Shown here: one piece after another, positions 16,190-23,750 of the stretch
How the letters are laid out: the number at the start of each line of letters is the position of its first letter
Position numbering within the stretch: position 1 is the first letter of the stretch
Assembly (NCBI RefSeq): GCF_900090305.1
Contig: NZ_LT607751.1
Coordinates: 4,092,001-4,156,000 of the forward strand
Direction: 5' to 3'
DNA length: 64,000 bases
Source: Micromonospora siamensis
Lineage (GTDB): Bacteria > Actinomycetota > Actinomycetes > Mycobacteriales > Micromonosporaceae
Program-made: the position numbers and the translations under genes
The notes under the pieces: generated by a model
Database searches by the model: none
What the model saw: the letters and a program-made list of their open reading frames with translations, nothing else
What the model was told of the DNA's origin: nothing

Positions 16190-16240
16190 CGAGCGTGATA
16201 CCTCAGAGTTCATCATCATTCCTCCGAGGTATCACGCTCG
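16190..16240. repeat. 15-bp perfect inverted repeat with 21-base loop
   Basis: CGAGCGTGATACCTC and GAGGTATCACGCTCG are perfect arms around a 21-base loop. The loop on the minus strand contains GGAGG followed closely by three consecutive ATG codons. It lies between convergent genes, downstream of both, so it may end transcription of the CBS-BON gene. It differs in composition from the GC-rich terminators nearby. Confidence 0.7.
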
Positions 16241-16293
16241 CGGGGCCGTCCACGTCGCCGCCCACGGACCCGAGGGCGGCCCGGGACCGCGGC

Positions 16294-16992
16294 TCAGGCC
16301 ACCGGGGTGACCGGGCCGGACGGCAGCTCCACCAGGGTGGTGTCGTCCACGTCGTAGCCGACGGCGTTCACGACCTGCACCACGCCGCCGACCTGCGCGG
16401 CGAGCCGGCCGGCCAGATCCACCGCCGTGCGCCGGTCCAGGCGCCCGTCGAGGGTGACCACCCCGTCGCGGACCTGCACGGTGACCAGGCCGTCGCGCAC
16501 GGCCAGCACCCGGCGCAGCACCTCCTGCACCACGTCCTCGCGGATCTCCGCGTCGGTACGCAGGTGCACCCGGAGCAGGTCGCCACGGGTCACGATGCCG
16601 ACCAGCCGGCCGAGGTCGTCCAGCACCGGCAGCCGCTTGACCGCGTCGCGGTCCATCTGCCGGGCGGCCGCCGGCAGGGACGCCTGCGCGACGGTGGTGA
16701 CCGCGGGGGCGCTCATCAGGTCCCGGGCGACCAGCCCGTCGGCCTTCTCCCGCGCGGTACGCCGCCGGCGCCCCTCGAAGACCCGCCGTTCCTCCGGGTG
16801 GCCGGACCGCTCGACCTTGTGCAGCAGGTCCGTCTCGGACACCACCCCCAGCACCCGGCGGAACCCGTCCACCACCGGCACGCCGCTCACGCCCCGGCGG
16901 ATCAGCACGTCGACGATCTGCCGGTACGGCGTCTCCTCGCCGACCGTCGCGACGTCCCTGGTCATCACGTCGCCCACCTGCCACGTCCTCAT
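16294..16992 (-). CDS. CBS-pair protein with C-terminal BON domain
   Basis: A 232-residue protein. Two CBS motifs (VGDVMTRDVATVGEETPYRQ... and ARDLMSAPAVTTVAQ...) form a Bateman module, typically binding adenine nucleotides. The last 80 residues are a BON domain (RVLAVRDGLVTVQVRDGVVTLDGRLDRRT). Such proteins are frequent in actinobacterial stress and dormancy regulons. ATG at 16992 has a GGAGG spaced 5 bases upstream; longer in-frame starts extend through the intergenic region and are rejected. Confidence 0.88.
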   Translation of the reverse strand: MRTWQVGDVMTRDVATVGEETPYRQIVDVLIRRGVSGVPVVDGFRRVLGVVSETDLLHKVERSGHPEERRVFEGRRRRTAREKADGLVARDLMSAPAVTTVAQASLPAAARQMDRDAVKRLPVLDDLGRLVGIVTRGDLLRVHLRTDAEIREDVVQEVLRRVLAVRDGLVTVQVRDGVVTLDGRLDRRTAVDLAGRLAAQVGGVVQVVNAVGYDVDDTTLVELPSGPVTPVA

Positions 16993-17218
16993 GACGGCCT
17001 CCTCGCCGAGTCGTTCCACCCGCGACGCTACGAGCGCTTCGGCGACCCGGTCAGAGGCGGCGGACCGGCGTCGTACGGCCGACCGGACCGGTCGGATCGG
17101 GGTCCAAGGTCCCGGGTACGCGGGGCCCGGTCGGCCCTGCTGGCCGGGCATCGACCGGAGTGGAATGTAGATGCCACCGAGAAGCGCGGTGCGAGGCACA
17201 AGAAGGGACGTGGAGACC

Positions 17219-17767
17219 ATGACCGCGACAACTGAGCGGAACACCGCCAACACCATCGCTCCGGCGGCCGGGACCACCCGTGAGAAGGCCGTCCGGTACA
17301 TCTTCGCCGGGCTGCGGATCGCGCTGGGCTGGATCTTCCTCTGGGCGTTCGTCGACAAGCTGTTCGGGCTCGGACACGCCACCCCGGAGAAGGGTGCCTG
17401 GATCAACGGCGGCAGCCCCACCAAGGGCTTCCTCGCCTTCGGCGCCACCGGCCCGTTCAAGGGCTTCTACAACGGGATCGCCGGCGCCGCCTGGGCGGAC
17501 TGGCTGTTCATGCTCGGCCTGCTGGGCATCGGCGTCGCCCTGGTCCTCGGCATCGGAATGCGGATCGCCGCCATCGCCGGCACCCTCCTGCTGGTCATGA
17601 TGTGGACGGTCGTGCTGCCCCCCGAGAACAACCCGTTCATGGACGACCACCTGATCTACGCGGGTCTGCTGGCCGCCCTGGCCCTGGTCGGCGCCGGGAA
17701 CACCTTCGGCCTCGGCGGGACGTGGCAGAAGCTGCCGATCGTCCAGCGCTTCCCCTGGCTCCGCTGA
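17219..17767 (+). CDS. DoxX/DoxD-family membrane protein
   Basis: A 182-residue protein with four predicted membrane helices: IFAGLRIALGWIFLWAFVDK, WLFMLGLLGIGVALVLGIG, IAAIAGTLLLVMMWTVVLP and LIYAGLLAALALVGAG. The W-x-F-L-x-x-F-x-D-K signature of helix 1 and the loop with WINGGSPTKGFL match DoxX/DoxD relatives, linked to quinone or thiol redox metabolism. It sits beside stress genes (UspA, CBS-BON). The start is at 17219, with GGACGTGGAG upstream. A strong intrinsic terminator follows. Confidence 0.85.
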   Translation: MTATTERNTANTIAPAAGTTREKAVRYIFAGLRIALGWIFLWAFVDKLFGLGHATPEKGAWINGGSPTKGFLAFGATGPFKGFYNGIAGAAWADWLFMLGLLGIGVALVLGIGMRIAAIAGTLLLVMMWTVVLPPENNPFMDDHLIYAGLLAALALVGAGNTFGLGGTWQKLPIVQRFPWLR

Positions 17768-17778
17768 ACACCACCCCC

Positions 17779-17810
17779 GGCGGGCGTCACCGATGGTGAC
17801 GCCCGCCTTT
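17779..17810 (+). terminator. Intrinsic terminator after the DoxX gene
   Basis: GGCGGGCGTCACC and GGTGACGCCCGCC make a perfect 13-bp stem with a 3-base loop, followed by TTT. Confidence 0.85.
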
Positions 17811-17916
17811 CGCGTACGCCCACCCGCCCGCCTCGGGGACCGGCGGGGATCGGTGGGTCGCTATCCGGCAGGATCGATACCGACCGCAGAACCGTGACCG
17901 AGGTGGGAGAACGCGC

Positions 17917-18300
17917 ATGAACATGCCCCAGGCAGGCAAGCCCGAGGTCGGCCCGATCGAGGGCGCGCCGCCCGCCGACCTGGTCGTCGAGGACCTCACC
18001 GTCGGCGACGGCCCCGAGGCGCGGCCCGGCCAGCTGGCGACCGTGCACTACGTCGGCGTCTCGCACTCCACCGGGCAGCAGTTCGACGCCTCGTGGGACC
18101 GGGGCGACGCCTTCGAGTTCCCGCTCGGCGGCGGCCAGGTCATCTCCGGCTGGGACCAGGGCGTCGTCGGCATGAAGGTCGGCGGCCGTCGCAAGCTGAC
18201 CATCCCGCCGCACCTGGGCTACGGCGCGCGGGGCGCCGGCGGCGTGATCAAGCCGAACGAGACCCTGATCTTCGTGGTGGACCTGCTCGGCGTCCGCTGA
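17917..18300 (+). CDS. FKBP-type peptidyl-prolyl cis-trans isomerase
   Basis: A 127-residue single-domain FKBP. Visible family features are VHYVGVSHSTGQQFDASWDRG, the active-site stretch FPLGGGQVISGWDQGVVGMKVGGRRKLTIPPHLGYGARG and the final TLIFVVDLLGV. It catalyses proline isomerisation during folding. No signal peptide is present, so it is cytosolic. The start ATG at 17917 has a GAG-rich sequence upstream. It appears monocistronic and is followed by a repeat-rich intergenic segment. Confidence 0.95.
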   Translation: MNMPQAGKPEVGPIEGAPPADLVVEDLTVGDGPEARPGQLATVHYVGVSHSTGQQFDASWDRGDAFEFPLGGGQVISGWDQGVVGMKVGGRRKLTIPPHLGYGARGAGGVIKPNETLIFVVDLLGVR

Positions 18301-18387
18301 CCCGGCCACCGCCGGACCACGGCGGGGTCGTCGGCCGCACCGGTCGGCGGCCCCGCGCCAGGGGCCAACTGCGGGACGCGCCCGCAC

Positions 18388-18530
18388 GGTCAGGCCATCA
18401 GCGGGACGTGTCCACCTGGCCAGGCCACCGGCGGGTCGTGTCCACCCGGTCAGGCCACGGGCCGCCCGGTCAGGCCATCAGCGGGACGTGCCCACCCGGT
18501 CAGGCCACGGCCCGCTTGGTCAGGCGACCA
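18388..18530. repeat. Contiguous 30/20-bp direct-repeat array
   Basis: Six consecutive units each begin GGTCAGGC or GGCCAGGC. Units at 18388, 18418 and 18468 are 30 bp (GGTCAGGCCATCAGCGGGAC followed by GTGTCCACC or close variants). Units at 18448 and 18498 are 20 bp, and the sixth, at 18518, breaks off inside the STAS gene. The stop codon of that gene lies in the last unit, so the repeats form its 3' end and downstream region. Confidence 0.75.
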
Positions 18531-18930
18531 GCTCGACGGGCAGGTCGCCCGGCTGCCCCGGGCGCTGGCGGCCCGCGAACCCGCCGCCGGTGGCCTGCGT
18601 CGGATCACCACCGACGATCGGGACGACCCGGTGCAGGCCGGTCGCCCGCAGCACCCGCAGCACGGTCGGGGTGGGCTCGACCAGGACCAGCTCGCCGCCC
18701 TGCGCCCGGATCCGCAGGTGGGCGGCGACCACCGCCCGGACCCCGGCGGCGGAGAGCAGCCGCACGCCGGCCAGGTGCAGACGCAGCACCGGCCGAGCCG
18801 GAGCCGACCAGAGAGCGGCACGCAGCGTGCCCACGGTGGCGATGTCGACCTCGCCGACGGCCCGCACGTCGACCGCCCGGTCGCCCACGCTGACGGTGAC
18901 CGCGAAACGGTCGCTGCGCTGCTCTTCCAT
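18520..18930 (-). CDS. STAS-domain protein (anti-sigma factor antagonist-like)
   Basis: A 136-residue STAS protein. AVDVRAVGEVDIATVGTLRAAL and LHLAGVRLLSAAGVRAVVAAH follow the SpoIIAA/RsbV pattern; the serine in LLSAAG is at the site phosphorylated in canonical antagonists. It probably regulates a partner-switching sigma factor, but no kinase or sigma gene is adjacent. ATG at 18930 has a TAGGTT box 7 bases upstream, suggesting a leaderless transcript. Its stop lies inside the direct-repeat array at 18388-18530, so its extreme C-terminus may vary between strains. Confidence 0.8.
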   Translation of the reverse strand: MEEQRSDRFAVTVSVGDRAVDVRAVGEVDIATVGTLRAALWSAPARPVLRLHLAGVRLLSAAGVRAVVAAHLRIRAQGGELVLVEPTPTVLRVLRATGLHRVVPIVGGDPTQATGGGFAGRQRPGQPGDLPVELVA

Positions 18931-18937
18931 GCCCCCG

Positions 18938-18943
18938 AACCTA
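18938..18943 (-). promoter_or_regulatory. -10 box (TAGGTT) of the STAS gene
   Basis: TAGGTT on the minus strand is 7 bases before the ATG at 18930. Confidence 0.45.
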
Positions 18944-19304
18944 TCTCCTGCCACCGACATTTCCGGCCGGCTGAGACGCCCGTCTCCGGGTAGGTCCCGG
19001 GTCGTCCCCGAGGCGCCTCCGGGCTCCCCCGGTCGGCGCCCCGGATCCGAACTCCCGGCCCGGACGCGCGCTGCCCGGACCGGCCGTTCAAGGCGCTCCC
19101 TTCCGGCCCCGGCGAGCCCGGTGCCCGAAACGCCGCATCCTCGCCTGTCCCCCGCGACCACCGCCCGGAAAGCCGCAACCCGGCCCCCTGCGGCAACCCG
19201 GCCCGAGCACGGAGGGGGTCGGTCGCCGGCCGCCGCACTTCGGCCGGATCGTCGGGGCCGGCGATCCGGGCCGATCGCCGGATGGGCGGTCGGGCCGGCC
19301 GGAC

Positions 19305-19310
19305 CACAAT
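19305..19310 (+). promoter_or_regulatory. -10 box (CACAAT) of the beta-propeller gene
   Basis: CACAAT is followed by 6 bases and the ATG at 19317. Confidence 0.45.
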
Positions 19311-19316
19311 GAGCGG

Positions 19317-20351
19317 ATGGTCGTTCCTCATCCGCGTACCTCCCGCCCCCGGGCGCCCCGGCTGATCCGTCCGGTCCGGGAGCCGGCCACGGTGCCGCCG
19401 CCGCTGACCGGGCCGTGGGCGCCCGCCGACCGCCGGCTGGACGCCGCCGACATGTTCCCGCTGCCGGACGGCGCGCACGGGCCCGAGGACGTGCTGGTCG
19501 ACCCGGACGGGCGGGTGATCAGCGGGGACGAGGACGGGCGGCTGTGGTGGTGGCCGGTGGACGCGGTGGCCGGCACCCGGCCCCGGCTGCTCACCGAGAC
19601 CGGCGGCCGGCCGCTCGGCATCGAGCTGGACCCGACCGACGGCAGCCTGGTCATCTGCGACGCGTACCGGGGGTTGCTGCGGGTCACCCCCGACGGGGCG
19701 GTACGCCAGCTCAGTGACGCCGGAGAGCCGGTGCACCTGGCGGACAACGCCACGGTCGGCGCCGACGGGACGATCTACTTCACCGACAGCAGCGACCGGT
19801 TCCCGGTCGAGCACTGGCGGCGGGACATCCTGGAGCACCGGCCCAACGGCAAGGTGCTGGCCTACTCGCCCGGCACCGGCCGGACCGAGGTGGTGGCCGC
19901 CGGGCTGTACTTCCCCAACGGCATCGCGCTGGCCCCGGACTCCTCGGCCCTGCTGGTCGCCGAGACGGCCACCCACCGGCTGCTGCGGATCTCGCTGCCC
20001 GACGGGGCGGTGACCGTGCTGACCGACCTGCCGGCGTACCCGGACAACGTGGCGGCGGTGGGCGACGGCACGTACTGGGTGGCGCTGCCCAGCCCGCGCC
20101 GGGCGATCGTGGAACGGCTGCTGCCCCACCCCCGGGTCCGGCAGGTGGTGGCGCTGCTGCCGACCGTGGCACAGCCGCGGCCCGCCCGGTACGGGCTGGT
20201 CGCGCTGGTCGACGGCGACGGGCGGGTGCTGCGGACCCTGCACGGCCCGGCCGGGGCGTACCCGATGGTCACCGGCGTCCGCCAGCACGGCGACCAGCTC
20301 TGGCTGGGCAGCCTGACCGGCTCGGGGATCGCCCGGGTGCCGTTGGGTTGA
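19317..20351 (+). CDS. Strictosidine synthase/SMP-30-like beta-propeller protein
   Basis: A 344-residue six-bladed beta-propeller. It has HGPEDVLVDPDGRVISGDEDGRLW, ICDAYRGLLRVTPDGAV, ADNATVGADGTIYFTDSSDRFPVEHWRRDILEHRPNGK (shown here in parts: DNATVGADGTIYFTDSS, then NGKVLAYSPGTG) and YFPNGIALAPDSSALLVAET, the order seen in strictosidine-synthase-like and APMAP-type hydrolases. Bacterial members are putative lactonases or esterases with a bound metal. There is no signal peptide. ATG at 19317 follows a leaderless -10 box. A strong hairpin follows the stop. Confidence 0.85.
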   Translation: MVVPHPRTSRPRAPRLIRPVREPATVPPPLTGPWAPADRRLDAADMFPLPDGAHGPEDVLVDPDGRVISGDEDGRLWWWPVDAVAGTRPRLLTETGGRPLGIELDPTDGSLVICDAYRGLLRVTPDGAVRQLSDAGEPVHLADNATVGADGTIYFTDSSDRFPVEHWRRDILEHRPNGKVLAYSPGTGRTEVVAAGLYFPNGIALAPDSSALLVAETATHRLLRISLPDGAVTVLTDLPAYPDNVAAVGDGTYWVALPSPRRAIVERLLPHPRVRQVVALLPTVAQPRPARYGLVALVDGDGRVLRTLHGPAGAYPMVTGVRQHGDQLWLGSLTGSGIARVPLG

Positions 20352-20359
20352 GCCCACGC

Positions 20360-20394
20360 GGCCGGCCCGCCACCGTGACGGTGGCGGGCCGGCC
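20360..20394. terminator. Bidirectional hairpin terminator
   Basis: GGCCGGCCCGCCACCG and CGGTGGCGGGCCGGCC make a perfect 16-bp stem with a TGA loop between two convergent genes. Confidence 0.8.
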
Positions 20395-20425
20395 GATCCC
20401 GCGGTCGTTCCTCCCCCTGCTGCCG

Positions 20426-21694
20426 TCAGCCTCCGCTGGCCGACGGGGCCGGTGCGGGCGAGCTGCCGCCGGCCACCGCACCGGGGTGCGGGGCGGTGGT
20501 GGCCGGTGCGGGCTTCAGCCCGGCCGGCACCGGCAGGGCGCTGCCCCTGGCGAACTCGTCCCAGCTGACGTTCCACGCCGTCCAGCCGTTGCCGGGCCGC
20601 AGCGGAACCTCGGTGCCTCTGACGGTGACCAGGTCACCGACCTGGGTGACCCCCATCAGCCAGTCCGCGGCGGCGGAGGAGACGTTGGCGCAGCCGTGCG
20701 AGGTGTTGGTGTAGCCCTGCTCCCCCTCCGACCAGGGCGCGGCGTGGATGAACTCGCCGCCCCAGGTCAGACGCTGGGCGTCCTCGACGTCGACCACGTA
20801 TCCGCCGTCCGGCTCACCGCGGGTGTCGAACGTCGTCTGCTGGTGCTTCTCCATGATCACCATCTTGCCGCTGGAGCTGGGCGTGCTCGGCTTGCCGAGG
20901 CTCACCGGGATCTTGCGGATCAGCTTGCCGTCCCGGAAGACCGACATCTGCTTGGTGGCGTTGTCGATGTCGAGGTTCACCTGCTGGCCGATCTTCGAGG
21001 TGGCGGTGTGGTCGGCGTCGCCGACGTACTCCTTGCCGATCGGCAGTCCCGCAAGGCCGGTACGCACGCTGATCGTGGTCCCGGGACGCCAGAAGTCGGG
21101 GGCCCGGTAGTAGACCTGGCTGCCGTCCTCCAGCCACGACCAGGCGCCCGGCTGGGGCGGGTTCGTCTTCACGAACAACCGGCGCTGCACCGCCGCCCTG
21201 GCCTCTTTGGGAATTGCCGGCTCGAATGCGACGGTTACCGGCATCGCCGTTCCGTACGTCTGGTTCCCGGCGAAATAGAGAACGCTGTCGACGGCCTGTT
21301 TGTCGGATTTCTTCGCGGTGCTGAACGTGGTGCTGCGGGTGGTCGTGCGGCCCTTCGCCCCGGTCGCCGTCACCTCGGCGGTGTAGGTGCGCCCGTTCTC
21401 CAGCGGGGTGGCCGGCACCCAGCTCGACCCGTCCTCGCGGGGCTCGCCCCGGACCTGGCCGCCCTTGTCGTCGGTGAGCTTCACCGAGGTGACCTTCCCG
21501 CCCTGCACGGCGGTTCCCACCTCGGCGCTGATCGGAACGTCGCGGCTCCGGTCGGCCGGCGTGACACTGACCGCGACCGGCGGCTCCTTGGCCTGCGCCC
21601 GGTCGGCCGCCTTCCGCTGCGCGGTGCATCCGGCGCCCGCCGGCACCATGACGATGGCCACCGCGAGCAGTCCCACCCCTCGCCTCAATTTCAT
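20426..21694 (-). CDS. L,D-transpeptidase (YkuD), lipoprotein-like
   Basis: A 422-residue cell-wall enzyme. The N-terminus (MKLRRGVGLLAVAIVMVPAGAGC) is a signal peptide ending in a cysteine that may be lipidated, although the -3 residue is not ideal. Two Ig-like domains (about 40-260) precede the YkuD catalytic domain, which has FIHAAPWSEGEQGY and the active-site S-H-G-C-A-N. It forms 3-3 cross-links in peptidoglycan, as in mycobacterial Ldt enzymes. A Pro/Ala/Ser tail follows. ATG at 21694 is preceded by GGGAGCG. Confidence 0.92.
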   Translation of the reverse strand: MKLRRGVGLLAVAIVMVPAGAGCTAQRKAADRAQAKEPPVAVSVTPADRSRDVPISAEVGTAVQGGKVTSVKLTDDKGGQVRGEPREDGSSWVPATPLENGRTYTAEVTATGAKGRTTTRSTTFSTAKKSDKQAVDSVLYFAGNQTYGTAMPVTVAFEPAIPKEARAAVQRRLFVKTNPPQPGAWSWLEDGSQVYYRAPDFWRPGTTISVRTGLAGLPIGKEYVGDADHTATSKIGQQVNLDIDNATKQMSVFRDGKLIRKIPVSLGKPSTPSSSGKMVIMEKHQQTTFDTRGEPDGGYVVDVEDAQRLTWGGEFIHAAPWSEGEQGYTNTSHGCANVSSAAADWLMGVTQVGDLVTVRGTEVPLRPGNGWTAWNVSWDEFARGSALPVPAGLKPAPATTAPHPGAVAGGSSPAPAPSASGG

Positions 21695-21947
21695 GACGCG
21701 CTCCCCGTTCCGGCTGGATTCCCGCCCATTGTGTGCAGCCCGACAACTGCGGTTCGGCAATTCCAGAAAATTGCCGAACGGCTCGTGGCCGCTATTTCGT
21801 CAATTGCTCTCCAATGGGTGTCGAGCGGCCCGATCCGGCCCGGCCGCGCCGACCCTGCCGGTCCCGCCCGTCGCACACCGGTTCACCCGGCCCGCGTCGC
21901 TCCCACCCGGTTGGGCCACCGGAGTCGCCGCTGCCCGGTTCGGCGGT

Positions 21948-23627
21948 TCAGCTCCAGTCCTCGTCGCCGTGGTTGCGGTCCCACCGGCCGCCGATCGGCG
22001 GGGTGTCCAGCCGGGTGGGGCCGTCGGCATTGCCGGCGAGGTCGTTGTCCTCCACCCGGCAGGACACGCAACTGCCCCGCTCGGTGATCCAGATGCCGTG
22101 GCTCTGGGTACGCCGGTCCTGGTTGTCCCAGATCCGGTTGCCCTTGATCGTCGCCCCGTCCAGCGCCGCGTCCACGGTGATCCCGGCCCGCACCGCCGGT
22201 GCCGGCGACAGCTCGTACCGGGTGCCCGGCTCCGGCACGTCACCGCTCCACCCGGTGAGCGCGTCGGGGCGTACCGGGGCCAGGGTGAGCTGGTTGGCGT
22301 CGTTCGCCGCCACCACCGCCGTCCGCCTGCCGACCCGGACCACCTTGCCCCGGTGCCCGTCGGGCGGCCAGTTGGCCCGCCGGTCGACCACCAGCTTCGC
22401 GCCGTACCGCACCGAGTCGCCACCGCCGGTCGCCGCCTCGGGATGCTGCCGCCCGTTGGCCCGGATCCGGTTGCCGACCACCGTGGCGTCGTTCATCGGA
22501 CGGTCGATGCGGATCGCGTCGCAGCTGTTGCCGTAGAAGTCGTTGCTCTCGATGACGATCTCCTGGGCGGGCTCCGGCCCCTCGCCGCCGAAGGCCCGCT
22601 GGTGGTAGCCGTACCGGCCGTTGCCGCTGATCCGGTTGCCGCGCACCGTGTACGGGCCGGGGGTGTTGCCGATGCTCACCCCGTCGCGCAGGTTCCCGTC
22701 GATGACGCAGTCGGTGAGGATGCCGCCGCGCCCGGCGGTGCGCGTGGTGCCCTTCGCGGACACGCTGAAGCCGGCCTCCAGGTTCCCGGTCATCGTGCAG
22801 GCGGAGACGATCAGCCCGTTGGCCCCCCAGTCGGAGATGCCGAACCGGTTGCCCTGCGCGTGGCAGCCGATGATCCGGATGCCGCGGGGGCGCAGCCCAC
22901 CGGCGTACTGCAACTCCAGGAAGATGCCGTTGGTGGCGTTGCCGACCGCCGAGCAGTTGACGATGTTGAGCCGTTCGACGCTGCCCCAGCCGCCGATCCC
23001 GATGCCGATGCCGGCCCCACCCATCTCGGTGCCGTTGTCCAGCCGACCGCAGCCGGCCACCAGGACCCCGTCGATCAGGGTGTCCTGGAGGAAGTCGCAG
23101 CCCAGGCCGGTGGCCGCCGTGTGGTGGATGTACAGGTTGCGGAACACGCCTCGCACCACGTACTGCAGGCCGAGCCCCTTGGCCAGCGGGTTGTACTCGG
23201 CCAGCGACACCCCGGAGCCGTCGATCTCGAAGTCGGCGAAGGTGCAGTACGCCAGGTGCCGCTGCCGGTCCGCGCCGTGCTGCTGCGCGGTGTAGAACGC
23301 CAGCGGGGCCGGGTCGGCCCGGTTGCCGGAGTTGCTCAGCACGAAGCGGGTGGCGCCCGGCCCCGCGCCGACGAGGGACACGCCGGTCCGCCACACCGTG
23401 CCGGCGTCGCGCATCGAGTAGACCCCGGGCGGGCAGTAGATGACCCGGGCGCGGCCGTCGGCGGCGTACGCGTCGCCCAGCCGGTCCACCAGCGCGGCGA
23501 ACGCGGGCTGGTCGTTGGTCGTGCCGTCACCGGTCAACCCGTGCTCGCGCGCGTTGCACATCAGCGGCGCTCCGGCGACCGGGTGCAGCCGCACCCCACC
23601 GGCACCGGGCGTGCCGGGATACGCCAT
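21948..23627 (-). CDS. Right-handed parallel beta-helix protein
   Basis: A 559-residue protein. It opens with AREHGLTGDGTTNDQPAFAALVDRL, the pectate-lyase-superfamily head found in polysaccharide lyases and tail-spike proteins, then shows many rungs of the type N-x-I-x-x-N-x-x-x-G-I (for example RGNRISGNGRYG, ESNDFYGNS, KGNRIWDNQ). No signal peptide is visible, which is unusual for a polysaccharide-acting enzyme. An insertion near residues 400-470 resembles a beta-sandwich. Catalytic residues cannot be assigned. The ATG at 23627 follows GGAGGGCGGAG. Confidence 0.8.
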   Translation of the reverse strand: MAYPGTPGAGGVRLHPVAGAPLMCNAREHGLTGDGTTNDQPAFAALVDRLGDAYAADGRARVIYCPPGVYSMRDAGTVWRTGVSLVGAGPGATRFVLSNSGNRADPAPLAFYTAQQHGADRQRHLAYCTFADFEIDGSGVSLAEYNPLAKGLGLQYVVRGVFRNLYIHHTAATGLGCDFLQDTLIDGVLVAGCGRLDNGTEMGGAGIGIGIGGWGSVERLNIVNCSAVGNATNGIFLELQYAGGLRPRGIRIIGCHAQGNRFGISDWGANGLIVSACTMTGNLEAGFSVSAKGTTRTAGRGGILTDCVIDGNLRDGVSIGNTPGPYTVRGNRISGNGRYGYHQRAFGGEGPEPAQEIVIESNDFYGNSCDAIRIDRPMNDATVVGNRIRANGRQHPEAATGGGDSVRYGAKLVVDRRANWPPDGHRGKVVRVGRRTAVVAANDANQLTLAPVRPDALTGWSGDVPEPGTRYELSPAPAVRAGITVDAALDGATIKGNRIWDNQDRRTQSHGIWITERGSCVSCRVEDNDLAGNADGPTRLDTPPIGGRWDRNHGDEDWS

Positions 23628-23750
23628 CTCCGCCCTCCCCTCGACGACCGGCGAGGCATTCCCGGTGCGCGGGCGAGGAAACCGCGGCGCCTACCGCGCC
23701 GGCCCCGGCACCGAAGGGTGGTCGGTGCCGGGGCCGGGGTCGTCGCGGGT

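Larger units (their letters stand above)
18931..19316. other. Intergenic region with divergent promoters
   Basis: This 386-base interval holds a leaderless -10 box at each end (18938-18943 minus, 19305-19310 plus). Between them I see GC-rich sequence with no gene, repeat or clear hairpin. Confidence 0.4.

Noticed and set aside
16117..16219. Small gene starting at the ATGs inside the inverted-repeat loop
   Set aside because: Kept as a finding only; the frame runs on antisense to the Usp gene and I cannot show it is translated.
16993..17218. DosR-type operator in front of DoxX/CBS-BON
   Set aside because: No sequence close to the palindromic GGGACT/AGTCCC consensus was found.
18388..18530. 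Possible CRISPR array
   Set aside because: Units are contiguous, of two lengths, with no unique spacers and no cas genes nearby.
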